Shown here piece by piece: positions 20,545 to 32,270 of a DNA stretch of 64,000 nt. The notes beneath the pieces were generated by a model, which saw only the letters and a list, made by a program, of their open reading frames with translations, had not been told where the DNA came from and did not search any database. Origin of the DNA: Fragilaria crotonensis (Eukaryota; Bacillariophyta; Fragilariophyceae; Fragilariales; Fragilariaceae); contig JAKSYS010000341.1 in the NCBI GenBank assembly GCA_022925895.1, positions 1 to 64,000 on the forward strand. The letters are read 5' to 3'. Every line of letters begins with the position of its first letter. The first letter of the stretch is position 1. The position numbers and the translations under genes are program-made.

Positions 20545-20581
20545 AAAGTGTCTTGCGTAAGGGATGACGTAGGCGGCGTGG

Positions 20582-21939
20582 CTAAAACGTCCGAGGGTCG
20601 TCTCTAGGTCTCGTCGTCACGAAGGCATGTCTGTGCGTCAGCATCCTGTCAACGGCTTGCGTCCAGCTCATGTGCTTATCGTGAGGCAGTGCGACGACGA
20701 AGCGGCGTGTGTCCACGATCCATCCGAGGATCATCTTCCTCTCGGATGGTTTGGCCTCGGCCAGGAACTTTGGGATCGCAAGGATATCGTCTCTGGGAAA
20801 AGTCTCCTTAACCTCGGGGTCGCAAGGCCTCCCGACCAGGTGGAGCGCCAGCGGGATCGCGGCAGCGCTCTTTCTGCGTCGCGGGGTTGAAGGCCCCAAA
20901 ATGTCGTCCAGGTAGCAGTCGAAGCGAGGGAGGTCGTCGTAGGGTGGATAGTTCACTGCGAAGTAGTCCGCCTTGCCGAAAACACTCATTTTGTCGACCG
21001 ACCCTTTGTCATTGTCCACTGCCCCTTCGGTGTCCAGGAGGTGCTGGTGCGGCGAGTGGTAGACGCTCGGATCCCAGTCGTCCCTGCGGACAAGGTCGTT
21101 TGCCAAGTCCGTGATCATCTCCGACACGTCGCTCCATTGCGATGGGTTTGGCGCTCCACCGAACGTCATCCTCAGCGCCACTAACAGCAGGTCGTCGATA
21201 CTCGTGCAGGACTTCATGGCTGTGGCTGCTTTGAGATGGATTCGTCTGTAGGCGGATTTGCAGTCGACCTTCGTCATCCAGATAGGCTCGTCTGGCCATA
21301 GTTGGCGCAGGAACGAGATGTGGTACATGAGTCTGCTGAATGCTTTTCCGAAACGTGCTTCTGTCAGTTGGGATGTGTCCACGCGTTCATTTACGCTTCG
21401 TCCTGCCACTCCGCTCGGGCTGAATGACTGGTCATGTGTCAGTCGGAGTTTCTCTATTGAATTTCCTTTCTCGTCGATCGACGTCTGCGCGACCATCCCC
21501 AGAGGCGCGACCTCGCATCCCTTGATCTCTAAGGCGGCTTCTCGCGGCAGTGGTAGCTGCCAACCCCTTGAGGCTTCGTCCTTCAGCATGGATATCAACT
21601 TTGCCTCGTGGCCTCGGGCCGATTTGTGATTGCCGCGAGCTAAGTTGGCGCGCACGTCCGCGAGGCGGTCAGAATCCGAGATCTCGCGAAGCGGAACTCG
21701 GCCCTTCGAGATGCGCTCCTGAAAACGCGGCCAGAGGGGTGGGCGGACAGGAGCGGGGCGAGAAGTTCGGTGGGGCGAAACTCGGATCCCGGCGTCAGGG
21801 CGCTGAACGGCTGGGCCCGAAGGGCGGCGTCGAGGTCGAGGGCGTACCGTTTGAGCACCGCGAGGTTGTGGCGGGCGGCGTCGTGCGTCCAGTCGAAGCG
21901 AAACTCCGTCGCGTGGGTGCGCGGTTGGCCGGAGTGCAA
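20582..21939 (-). pseudogene. PAT-1 reverse transcriptase
   Basis: The 357-codon frame (21655-20582) has LRLTHDQSFSPSG, KVDCKSAYRRIHL (first Asp), LRMTFGGAPNPSQW and RFDCYLDDILG, the YLDD catalytic box. A preceding 100-codon piece (21939-21640) belongs to the same polyprotein in another frame. The THDQS, FGGAP and YLDD combination is typical of DIRS-order RTs. It ends near the start of RNase H after a shift at about 20590. Confidence 0.88.
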
Positions 21940-22165
21940 AATAGTGGCAAGGGCATCGGCCAGGCGTGGTTCGGGAGTCGTGGGAACGGCGAGTCGACGT
22001 TCGGGAGCGGGATCGTCGGCAATGGCACCAACGATGGGAACTTACCGGGAAGCGGGCGTGGCGTGTCTGCGAGGGCTGATGTCGGCGCGTCGTGGGCGTC
22101 TCCGGGCGACAATGCGCGCGCCACGGGTGGTCGGTCGGTGGCGAGTCGAGGGCGGAGCGTAGCGC

Positions 22166-24615
22166 TCAGGCCCGACTTCGTTTCGTGACGGGTCGTCGCG
22201 GGCTGGCGAGATGCGGGCGTCGGCGACGTGGCGGGGCGAGAAGGTTCGTGCGCGTGGGTTCCCGCGGGACTGTCTCGGGCGGCAGATTCCGATAAAGTCC
22301 GGGGCGTCCTACGTGGCGTCTGTTGTGGAACTCGGCCGTCGACCGTTCCTGGTCGAACGCCCATTGCGACGGCTGTGCGACGAAGGCGGGCTGGAAGTAA
22401 GCAGATGCAGAGGGTCCTAATTTTGTTTTCTTGCTGGGCGGCGTCGCGTCGGACGAGGGGCGGCGCATGCGCGCCCGGCACTGCTCTATCCACGCTCGTA
22501 CGGCGGTCGTCTGTTCGGTCGTGAGGGCGACGTGCGAGGCGCTCAAGAAACAGCTCTTGACGCACTTCCCGTTTAGGTGCCACCTGCAGCACATGTTCGG
22601 GATCGGTCCACTTCGGACGTGATCGAGGAACACCTGCCAAGTGTCGTTCGCGTCTCTCGGGAAAAGGTCCTGCTGTGGGTTTGTGACTGCGTCCGCGGGT
22701 TGCCCGCGACGTCCGGCTCGAGCGCTCCCGGCGGCGGCTACAGGCTGCGAGTCGCCCTTTTGGTCGACTCCACGTCCCAGCCGCTCCTTGAGGAAGTCGC
22801 AGGCCGGGAAGACAAAGGCGCCGTCCTCCAACTGCTGCCGGGTGGACCTGAATTCTAGGAGTGCTGGGTTGATCTCGTCCTCGTGTTCGACTCCAGCGCA
22901 GAGAACTAGGTATTGTTGCATGCGTTTTTCGATGAACCAACCTAACCTGCACGCGGCTGAGGGGTCAGCGTGCGCTAGCTGGCGGAGCGTCGCCAGTGTG
23001 GAGCCGACCGCCCTGGTCAGGAAACGGCTCCACTCGTCCAACATGTGTGAGCGGGAATTGGCTCCGAAAAGGAGCTCCAGCACTCCGCTCATGTTCTCGA
23101 TAAGCCGCGCGAGTTCGTGAAAATCTTTCGGCACCGTGAAGTTGAGTTTTGTCATGCTCTTGATGTCCTTCTCCGAGAAGCCCGTGGTCGTGTCGGTCGT
23201 CTTGAGTTGCATTTGCACAAGGGTGCTGGCGTGATCAGAGGCTTCTCGCCCGATCGCTGCTGCTCGGGCGAACGTCTGGGGACCGCAACAGAAGAGGCTG
23301 AAGGCCCTGGCCGGTCAGGTGTGTCGGCCGTGAAAGAAGCGGTGCGGATTGCGGCGCAGAAGCCCATGGGAATGAACGCGTCTCGACCTTTGGTGTTCCT
23401 CAAGAAGTGGTGGATGTGGTTTTGTACGTAGGCCACGTTGCTAAGCGTCAGGATGTCCGAGAAAGACTGGACCGGGCGGCTGCGAATCATCCTGTCGGCG
23501 TCCCTTTCGGACACGAAAAGGACCATTCGTTTCGTCGACGGCGGGAAAGAGTCAAAGCCTGTCTTCGACGTTTGGGGGGACGAGGTCGCTGCGTTTGCTG
23601 CCTGTCGCTCCAGTAACGTTGACAGGTTTCGAATGGCGTCCTCTGTGCGTCCTGGCGTGCTGGCATGGTCGTCCGTCCGAATGAGGCTCCTAGCTCTGAC
23701 CGCCAGATGCTTGAGGTGTAGCGATTTCGCCCATTCGTCCGATCGTTTGGAGTATGCGTTTGATGCCGCCACCCCTCGCTTTGTCGGTCCCGGGGTCCTC
23801 CTCGAGTTTACCGCTACGCTGAGGACCCACCGCGGGATGTAAGAGGCTGCCTCCGCGCGGATGGTTGCTCTGGACGGGTCTGGGTCCTCGCTCGCTCTCT
23901 GTTTAATGGCGTTGACGATCAGTAGGGCGAGCTCCTCTGGCGCGGTGACGTAAGTGTCCATGATGGCGGCTGCGATGAAGGCCGGCACCGGGACGGTGGG
24001 CTTCATCGTGAACCCGACGACCGTGACGTCGTCTGTGTCGTCCTCGCTCGCTTCGACTGGCTTGCTTGGCTTCGCCCGGTGCTTCGTTCCGCTTCCTTTC
24101 TTCGGTCGTCCTCTGGTTGCAGTCGGCAGGGTGCCGGCTGGCTCGGCTTCGCGCGTGGCTCCGGTGCTGACGCCTGGCACCTGGGCACGTGTCGTCAGAG
24201 ATTCATTGATCGCCGCCAGTACGTCCGACGTAGAATTCCACGAGAGCATCCTCGACCAATCAAAAGGCGTTCCGATGTGTCGCTCTACGACCTGTTTCGT
24301 GTCGACCGCCATGGCGGCGGCGAAGCCGCCAGCCCCATCAGTGCCCAAAGGGCGTTCGTCCCGTCGTTGAGTCCATCGTCAGCGTCGTGGTGGAAGTGGT
24401 GAAAGAGTCGGATGACTCCGTGCGTGTTTACCATAAGGTGGGCGACTTCCGGAGAGCACAAGTGTACGAATCCTGTAGAATTTGTACTGACCGAGTTCGT
24501 CTTCGAATTCAAAGCGCTGAGCTTTGACGACCTCCCACTGGTCGAGCTTCCTGAAAACGTCCAACCACGTCAAGGTCATCGTCATCGGTGAGCGAGCGTC
24601 GTCTGACCCCTCCAT
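22166..24615 (-). pseudogene. PAT-1 Gag-like region with CCCH finger
   Basis: Starts with ATG 24615 (MEGSDDARSP). It runs through at least four frames: a His-rich segment (VIRLFHHFHHD), a long piece from 24348 to 23152 with an acidic run (SEDDTDDV), and a piece from 23218 to 22166. The last holds CCRWHLNGKCVKSCFLSASH, a CCCH-type finger. Position ahead of RT suggests a nucleocapsid role. I do not recognise the rest. The downstream Pro/Arg-rich part (about 22000-22400) is low-complexity and very GC-rich. Confidence 0.7.
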
Positions 24616-24652
24616 TGCGTCTGTGGTTCAAGTCGGGTCGGGGGAGAGGCCA

Positions 24653-24809
24653 GATTAACTAGAGTAGTGTCTTTGTCGATTCGAGTTCGTTCGGATTGTG
24701 AGCAATTCGTATCTTGTGTTGTGTTGTGTCGTGGTGTTCGTCTGTCTGTGTCTCGTGTTCGTCTGTCTGATGGCGACTGCCCGTCCTTTCCCGATCTTCG
24801 GACATGCCA
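24653..24809 (-). repeat. PAT-1 5' repeat A1
   Basis: A 157-bp copy of the A repeat begins with TGGCATGTCCGAAGAT on the element's sense strand and ends in CTCTAGTTAATC. It is almost identical to A2 at 18315-18470, with a two-base CC difference near the outer end. It marks the element's 5' boundary. Confidence 0.9.
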
Positions 24810-24952
24810 GGGAAGACTAGCCGTATCGTTGCCTCCATCGCCAGGAGGTTCAGATGAGCGGTTCGTCATGGTCATTACTTCGTAGTACAAAGGCTACCTG
24901 AGATTCACGTAGAAATTAGTAAGTGCTTACTTGTTTTCCTAGTATGAAAATT
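24810..24952 (-). CDS. LINE1 5' UTR and first 22 codons of ORF1
   Basis: ATG at 24875 starts M-T-M-T-N-R-S-S-E-P-P-G and runs to L-P at the PAT-1 boundary. On the other side of PAT-1 the frame resumes with I-A-D-D-I-S-D without a lost base. The 77 bases above the ATG (24876-24952) are the 5' UTR, ending at the TSD. This is the evidence that PAT-1 inserted into an intact ORF1 in the same orientation. Confidence 0.85.
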
Positions 24953-24971
24953 CTGCGCATGATGTCATAAC

Positions 24972-27900
24972 AGCTTTGAAATCACAATGGTCTTGTGGTG
25001 TCACAATGTGTTCATTCAAGAGACGAGTGTATCGATACTCATCATCCCTTACGCGGTGGTCAGAAAGGTTGTCTGGTACAGCAAATAGGACTTGGCCAAA
25101 CTCTTTTCGCATGCTCTTCCGTAATCGACCAAACAATTGAACAATCTGCATGGAGTCATACAAATAGCCGACACATACCAAATGTCTGCAGGAGGGATTT
25201 TCGTTGCCAACCAAACCCATTGTTGTTGAAATGAGAACATCCAACTGTCCTTTGCTCCATTCCGTGGCACTTTGATTAACATCGTCATGAGTGGAGTCAG
25301 AGGAAACAAATTTGCATTTGAACCTATTGCTCAACTGTTCAAATAGAAGAATCCCATCCCTTTCTCAGCGACGACAATATGGACAGCTGCAAGTCCTCTT
25401 CCAGATTCCAACTTTGTTTTAACAAAGTGAGCGGCACATACACATAACGTGAAGAAATTGACACTTTGATTTCAAACCCCTGTGGAATTTGCCAACCACA
25501 TGATTCCCAAGGATAAGTTTGACGTCGCTGAGGTCATCGGTTCTTGATAAGCCAAGATGCCTTGCAAATCTTTTAACCATAAAATTGAAGCGACCCACTC
25601 AAGACAACAATGGGAATACCCAGACTCAGGAGTTCTGAATAAACCTTGTATTTGTTGTCCCGAACCTCATTTCAGATAGGATGGTGTGCACTTCGTCAAT
25701 AACAATTTTATCGACAACGTCCACCCAAGACTTGAGAACTTCATAGAACCACATGAACAAATTGCTGATGGCATCGAGGCTCAAAAGACCAAGCTTGGGA
25801 GATTTTCTTTCTCCCGAGTTCTTCTGGTAGTGGGCCATCAGAGGTGATGTCCCGCCCCAAAAAACACAGATGTTTGACTTGAGGAAAGCTTCTCGAATGC
25901 CGTGGATGCCATTGCAAACTGATACCCAGCCAAGAAACGATATGGTGAAACATGGATGATTGTCTTTGGTTTTTGGTTCGCAAGGTGGCGAGCAATAGTC
26001 GGAATTATATACGATTCCGATTTGCCCTCACCTGGTGCTAGTAGAGCAAGACAGTGCTGGGGCTTGTTGTTTAACTCAGTACCATAGTCAAACTCAACCA
26101 ACTCTTTCTGCTGCAGCGATAGATAGTGTTCATGGCCATTATTTGGACTAGCAGAGTTGGATACCGAAGTCGCATTGCAGTGCGTAGGTCTGCCAAGGAA
26201 AGGCGCGTGATGGTGGATTGGGATATTAGATAGGACGTGTCTCAATAGCACAATGATACGCATTAAAGTGTGCCTCTTCTGAACCAACTTGCTGGCTGGA
26301 ATACGCAATGGCATGTGTCGTTGAAGAATGACCCATTTTGATGCCCCCATGGCACTCGCTGACAAGAACATGCCAGGTTGATGGCCACCACCGGTCACGA
26401 AGAAACACCAGCCCAAAATGCCTTACTTGTGTCATGTTCGGAATCGCAGATAAAGAAAAATGTCTCGGATGATATGTGATGGTTGAATGATGGAAGCATT
26501 AATCCTTGTCGGGAATATGAGATTATGATTGTTGTCACTGGTGTTACTGCAGAACATACTGCTTGCTTTCGTTTGGATCAGAGATCGAAACAACAAAAAG
26601 TATCTGGAGATAACTGGGGGTAGCTTGCGCTCAATTTCTTTGCAAGTGCGTCGTGATGCGCTATTGAACCCTTTCAATGAAGAAAGTGTGTAATAGACCG
26701 TACCATTTGTGTAGAGACAGTGGAACATGGTCGGATCGGAGCTCATTCAACCTTGCGGAACCACCACCGAAACCGTGGAAAGACATTTCTAAAAGTGCCT
26801 TCAAATGGTCGAAACAATCCAGAGAAAAAGTGAACCTTGTTTCCACACGGGACTCACATCTGCTAGAAAAAGGTCACCTGTGTCACAATCAACGTGGACC
26901 TTTATATTGGTCAGAACATCGATTACCGGTTTCCACCAAATTCCCTCTGCTAAGTTTGAAATTGCCACCTTCATCAAATAAACTGTCTTTGGAACAATTT
27001 GCGACCAGTCATCAAACAGAAAAGAAAACTGATCTATGACAATGTTCCCCTTTTCATCAAGTGTCGTCTTCCTCCTTTTGGGGAGTCTGCGGTGCATTTC
27101 ACGAATTTGGCGGAGCATAGGTGACAGAGAATGGATGACATGCGATTTTCTTACCGCCGTGATGAGAGCAGGACCGTGTAACGTGAACGCGTCTTCAGAA
27201 AACGAACATATAACGGAACAAATACCGGCTTTCAAAACAGATGTTACCTTAGCGATAAGCGAGGAAACAGTGTCACACGATATCATTTTGATTTTGGAAT
27301 CCTCTTTTTGGACACGGAATCCAGACATTAAACAGAATTCAACCGCCAATGGATGATGTTGCACTGAAGGTGGTATTTCAAGCATTAAATCCTTCAGAAA
27401 GTATGCAATTGAAAATCCATCTCTCTCGTTGAATTTCTTGTTGACAAACAGACCTCGTCGGAAGGAATATGCTAAAAGCTTTTTGAGTTCAATTAGTAAT
27501 GTAGATGGATCGTGTTGCATGGTGTATGTGCATCGTTGTGACACATCTTCAATTTCACCACCTTCAAATGTTTGCAAAGCAGCCCGAAGATCACCAGGTA
27601 CCATTTTTATGTTCTTCTGGGCATAGTTCAGAAGCCAGACTTCAGCAAGCTGGTGAAGTTTAACCAGGAATACCTCAGTTGATGGATTTGGTGGTGAATG
27701 GATCAAGTTGAAGTCAGTTTTGATTTTTCAATAAATTGTGTGCCACCGCCACAGCCAAAAATAAGTGGGGTGAACATATGAGTATACGTGTCGTCCTGTC
27801 TTTCCCTTTGAGGTAGTAGTGGCAACAAAGCAGTTCTCGCCTCGCCGTAATCAAATTGTTCCGTGATGCGAGGTGCTTTGTTGAAGAAAGCTGAGACTTG

Positions 27901-28383
27901 GGCATGGGAAACGTATCGACCACAGCAGAGTTTGATGAGTTCAACTTCCTGCAGCTGCAACTCATTGCAACCCATATTTTTGCAATGTCGAAGAGCGTTA
28001 TCTTTCCTCGGAAAGACGGAACCGCAAGTGCACACATATCCTGTACAAGTTTTTTTGTCACTACGGTACGGCTCTATGGTGCAGGATTCCTTCGCAACGA
28101 GAACTCTTTTAGTAAATTCGTTCAACACAGAACGGACTGTAGACATTCTACTGTCCATGTGATGTTTTTTAAGGTGATCGCGGATGGATCTCTCTTCCAT
28201 GTTGATCATGTTGTGAGCATTGCATTGACGGCAGCAAAGGCCGAATGGTGAGAAAGTGAAAAGTTCTCGAATAGGATCAAGGGGGTCGATCTCTGTGCTT
28301 TGCACCAGAAGACGGACAGAAACAACAGGACTGATAATTCCGTTAACCAGCTTTTGTATTGGAGGAGAGCTTGATGATGGCAT
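24972..28383 (-). pseudogene. H1: C2H2-finger / RecQ-like helicase of a mobile element
   Basis: Minus-strand gene starting MPSSSSPPIQKLVNG at 28383. N-terminal fingers: CCRQCNAHN...HLKKHH and CTCGSVFPRKDNALRHC. A long middle domain includes LPPVISRYFLLFRSLI. The helicase core has APGEGKS (Walker A, about 26021-26039), IDEVHTIL (about 25686-25703) and a C-terminal lobe with STTMGLVGNEN...VQLFGRLR. This order recalls the fungal OrsD-finger/RecQ-type helicases (by memory of the family). About five frameshifts are present. LINE1 splits it at V-M-T-S-C-A; the tail is at 8794-9441. H2 is a second copy. Confidence 0.75.
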
Positions 28384-28667
28384 GATGGGAATGATGAGTT
28401 TGTTATGGACAAGCCGTGATGTTTGTGTGCCTGTGTAATAAAGTCAGTCGGGAGCCGCGCCAATTTCGATAGTACCGAATTCTACTTGGATCGATCGTAA
28501 CTCCCGACGTACAAAATCGAGCTGTCTAACGTAGGAATCATTACTGGGGGATCCCTCTCGACGTACAAAAATGTCCCTCCCGACGTACAAAAATCACTCC
28601 CAACGTATCTAATAAAAGTATCCATACCTGAGGATATATAATCTACATAGAAGCTCGCCCCCTTAGG
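28384..28667 (-). repeat. H1 5' terminus with reiterated boxes
   Basis: On the sense strand the element starts CCTAAGGGGGCGAG (28667-28654). An AT-rich TATATA segment follows, then boxes ending in ACGTCGGGAG or close variants at 28597-28607, 28577-28593, 28555-28570 and 28501-28516, then the leader to the ATG at 28383. The same array is present at H2 (32105-32270). The boxes could bind a transposase or be promoter elements. The boundary is sharp because truncated H2 coding sequence begins immediately outside it. Confidence 0.7.
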
Positions 28668-31600
28668 GACAGCAAATAGCACTTGACCAAAATTGGTTCG
28701 CATGTAATTTCGAAAACGACCAAACAATTGAACAATCTGCATGGCGTCATACAGATAGCCAACACAAACCAAATGCCTGCAATAAGGATTTTCGTTGCCA
28801 ACCAAGCCCATCGTTGTTGATATTAGGACATTCAACTCTCCTTTGCTCCATTCCCTGGCAATTTGATTCACTTCTTCTTGAGTGGATTCGGAAGAAACAA
28901 ATTTGCAGTTGAACCTGCTCGATAAGTTTTGAAATAAGAAAGTCCCATCTTTCTTTTCAGCGACAACAACATGTATGGCTTCAAGTCCCCTTCCAGATTC
29001 CAATTTGGTTTTAATGAAGTGAGCTGCAACATATAAATACCGTGACGTAATTGACACTTCGATTTTGAACCCCCGTGGGAACCTGCCAACAACATGACTC
29101 CCAAAGATAACTTTGACATCACTGAGGTCATCGGTTCTCGATAAGCCGAGTTGCTTTGCAAATCTCGTGACCATGAAAGATGGTAGTGATCCGCTCATGA
29201 CGACAATGGAAATTCCCAGACTTGGGAGTTCTGAATACACCTTGTATTTGTTGCGGAAGCTCATTTCAGAAAGTATGGTGTGACCTTCGTCAATTACAAT
29301 TTTATCAACGACATCCACCCAAGACTTGAGTACTTCCGAGAAGTAGTTGAACAAATTGTTGATGGCATCCAGATTCAAGAAAAGTAAGCTTGGGAGGTTA
29401 TCCTTCACCTGGAGTTCTTCTGGCAGTGCGCCATCGGAGGTGATGTCCTGACCTGAAAAAACACATATGCTGGAATGGAGAGACAGTTTCTCAAGCGCGG
29501 CAGATGCCATTGCAAACTGGTACCCAGCCAAGAACCGAAATGGAGAAACATGGATAATTGTCTTTGATTTATGGCTGGCAAGGTGGCGAGCAATAGTAGG
29601 GATTATATACAATTCCGATTTGCCCTCGCCTGGTGCTAGTAGAGCAAGGCAGTGCTGTGGCTTGTTGTTGAACTCGGCACTGTACCCAAACTCAACCAAC
29701 TCTTTTTGCTGCACAGACAAATAGTGGCCGTGACCATTGCTTGGACTTACCAAACTTGGATACCGAAGTCGCATTGCATTGCGAAGGTCTGCCAAGGAAA
29801 GTCTCGCTGTGAATTTGGATATTTGATGCGACGTGTCACCAATTGCAAAATGATAGGAGTTGAAGTGTGCCTCTTCTGAACCAACTTGGTGACTGGAGTA
29901 GGCAAAGGAGTGAGTTGATGAAGAATGACCCATTTTGGAAGCTCCCATGGAATTCGACGACAAAAAATGGTTGGGCTTCTGGTGACCACCAGTCACGAAG
30001 TTAGAAACACCAGCCCAAAAGTGGCGAACTTGTGTCATGTTTGGAATTGACGATAGCAAAAAAGAGATCTTGGATGATGTGTGGCGGTCGGATGGCAGAA
30101 GGATTCCCCCTTGTAGGGAACATGAGATTGTTAATATTGCTGTTGCTGGTGAACATACTTGCTTTGGATCGGACCAGAGATCGAAACAATAGGAAGTATC
30201 TGGAGATAACGGGTGGTAGCTTGCGTTCGATTTCCTTGCTAGTGCGTCGTGATGAGCTGTTGAAACCTTTCAAGGAAGACAGGGTGTAATACACCGTACT
30301 GTTTGTGAAGAGGCAGTTGAACATTGTAGGTTCACGAAGCTCATTCAACCGAGCAGAGCCCCCGCCAAAACCATGGAAAGACATTTCTAAAAGTGCCGTA
30401 AAATGGTCAAAATGATCCATTGGAAAAAGAGAACCTTGTTTCCACACGGGATTCACATCTGCTAGAAAAAGGTCACCTGTGTCACGATCTGCGTAAACAT
30501 TTATATCAGTAAGAACATCAACCACAGGCTCCCACCAGATCCCGTCTGCCAAATTTGAAACTGCAACGTTCATCAAATGCACGGTCTTAGGAACAATTTT
30601 GGACCAGTCATCAAAAAGAAATGAAAACTGATCTACCACGATGTTTCCAGTTTCATCGAGTGTTGTTTTCCTCCGTTTGGGGAGTCGACGGTGCATTTCA
30701 CGAATTTGACGGAGCATCGGTGACAAACTATGGAGTACGTGAGATTTTCGTACCGCTGTGATAAGTGCGGGACCGTGTATTGTGAAAGTGTCTTCTGAGA
30801 AAGAGCATATAACTGAGCAAATAGCAGCTTTCAAGACTGATGCTACCTTTGCAATAACAGAGGAAACAGTGTCACACGAGATCATTTTGATTCTGGAATC
30901 TGCCTTTTCGAACACGGAATCCTGACATCAAGCAAAACTCAACTGCCAGGGGATGATATTGGACTGACGATGGGATTTCAAGCATCAAATGCTTTAGAAA
31001 GTATGGGATTGAAAATGCATCTTGGTGGTCCAAAGGTTTGGCGGCAAAATGGCCTCGTCGGTATGCAAAAGAAAGGAGCTTCTTGAGTTCAATACATAAA
31101 GTTGATGGATCATGTTGCATAGTGTAAGTGCAGCGTTGTGACACATCATCAACTTCTCCACCTTCAAATGTTTGTAATCCTGCACGGAGATTGCCTGGGA
31201 CCATCATGATGTTCATTTGGGCAAAGTTCAGAAGCCAAATTTCGGCATTTTCGTGGATCTTTATCAACATAGACTCATGTAGTGAATCTGGTGGGGAATG
31301 GATGGCTGTAAAGTCGTTTTCAATTTTCATTGCAAAACGCATTGCGCCACCACATTGGGTTATAAGAGGGGTGTACATATGAGTGTATGTATGATCATGT
31401 TTCTCTCTCTGCAGAAGAAAGGGTTGTAGAACACCTCTTGCTTCGCAATAATCAAACTGCTGTGTGATGCGAGCTGGTCTCTCCTCAAAAAATAAGCAAA
31501 CTTGAGTTTGTGATACGTACCGACCACAGCAGAGTTTGATGAGTTCAACTTTCTGCAGCTGCAACTCATCGCAACCCATATTTTTGCAATGTCGAACTGC

Positions 31601-31985
31601 GTTATCTTTCCTCGGAAAGGCGGAACCGCAAGTGCACGAATATCCTGTATAAGTTTTTTTGGTCACTACGGTACGGCTCTATGGTGCAGGATTCCTTCGC
31701 AACGAGAACTCTTTTAGTAAATTCGTTCAACACAGAACGGACTGTAGACATTCTACTGTCCATGTGATGTTTTTTAAGGTGATCGCGGATGGATCTCTCT
31801 TCCAAGTTAATCTTGTTGTGAGCATTGCATTGACGGCAGCAAAGGCCGAATGGTGAGAAAGTGAAAAGTTCTCGAATAGGATCAAGGGGGTTGATCTCGG
31901 TGCTTTGCACCGGAAGACGGACGGAAACGACATGACTGATAATTCCGTTAACCATTCGTATTGGAGGAGTGCTTGATGATGGCAT
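28668..31985 (-). pseudogene. H2: second helicase copy, 3'-truncated by H1
   Basis: Closely similar to H1. It starts MPSSSTPPIRMVNG at 31985, has the same N-terminal fingers and middle domain, Walker A APGEGKS (about 29617-29638) and IDEGHTIL (about 29278-29300). The core is better preserved than in H1, with one 525-codon frame (30059-28482). Coding similarity stops after VLFAVP, where H1's CCTAAGGGGGCG terminus begins; the frame then reads into that terminus for about 60 codons. The C-terminal cysteine clusters are absent. Frameshifts lie near 31640, 30890 and 30030. Confidence 0.75.
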
Positions 31986-32270
31986 GATGGGAATGATGAG
32001 TTTGTTATGGATGAGCCGTGATGTTTGTGTGCCTGTGAAACAAAGTCATAGCCGGGAGCCGCGCCAATTTCGCTAGTACCAAATTCTACTTGGATCGATC
32101 GTAACTCCCGACGTACAAAATCGAGCGTCCAACGTAGGAATCATTACTGGGGGATCCCTCTCGACGTACAAAAATGTCCCTCCCGACGTACAAAAATCAC
32201 TCCCGACGTATCTAATAAAAGTATCCATACCTTATGATAATTTATTGACATAAAAGCTCGCCCCCTTAGG
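31986..32270 (-). repeat. H2 5' terminus
   Basis: Near-copy of the H1 terminus: CCTAAGGGGGCGAG at 32270-32257, then ACGTCGGGAG boxes at 32200-32210, 32180-32195, 32158-32173 and 32105-32120, and the same leader to the ATG. It differs from H1 by scattered substitutions and a short indel. Confidence 0.7.

Larger units (their letters stand above)
17935..24809 (-). mobile_element. PAT-1: PAT/DIRS-like tyrosine-recombinase retrotransposon
   Basis: A 6.9-kb element on the minus strand, nested in LINE1 ORF1. Sense order: A1 repeat, Gag-like ORFs with a CCCH finger, RT, RNase H, tyrosine recombinase, then B1-A2-linker-B2. There is no integrase, no LTR and no TSD. RT plus RNase H plus a tyrosine recombinase, with split direct repeats, is the known layout of PAT-like members of the DIRS order. 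A near-identical inverted copy lies at 33163-40020. Frameshifts break the ORFs. Confidence 0.9.
9461..24952 (-). mobile_element. LINE1: near full-length RNase-H LINE, family 1
   Basis: Minus-strand non-LTR retrotransposon bounded by a 19-bp TSD. In sense order: short 5' UTR, ORF1 with coiled coil, a small second ORF, then ORF2 with AP-like endonuclease, RT (FVDD), RNase H and a C-terminal CCHC finger, then a 3' UTR ending in a T run. Without the nested PAT-1 element it is about 8.6 kb. Frameshifts sit in the endonuclease and RNase H, so it is inactive as read, but all domains survive, implying a recent insertion. It interrupts helicase element H1. Confidence 0.92.
9442..24971. repeat. 19-bp target-site duplication of LINE1
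   Basis: CTGCGCATGATGTCATAAC is found at 9442-9460 and at 24953-24971. One copy follows the T-run tail of LINE1 (read on the minus strand) and the other lies just upstream of its 5' end. The interrupted helicase frame reads through the duplicated site on both sides. Confidence 0.92.

Noticed and set aside
22166-22952. 385-codon Arg/Pro-rich minus ORF at 21795-22952
   Set aside because: It overlaps the Gag frame with the CCCH finger and has the composition expected of an alternate frame through GC-rich DNA.
24972-31985. Helicase plus ankyrin genes as a giant-virus integration
   Set aside because: No capsid, polymerase or packaging genes; the helicases have transposon-like termini and sit among retroelements.
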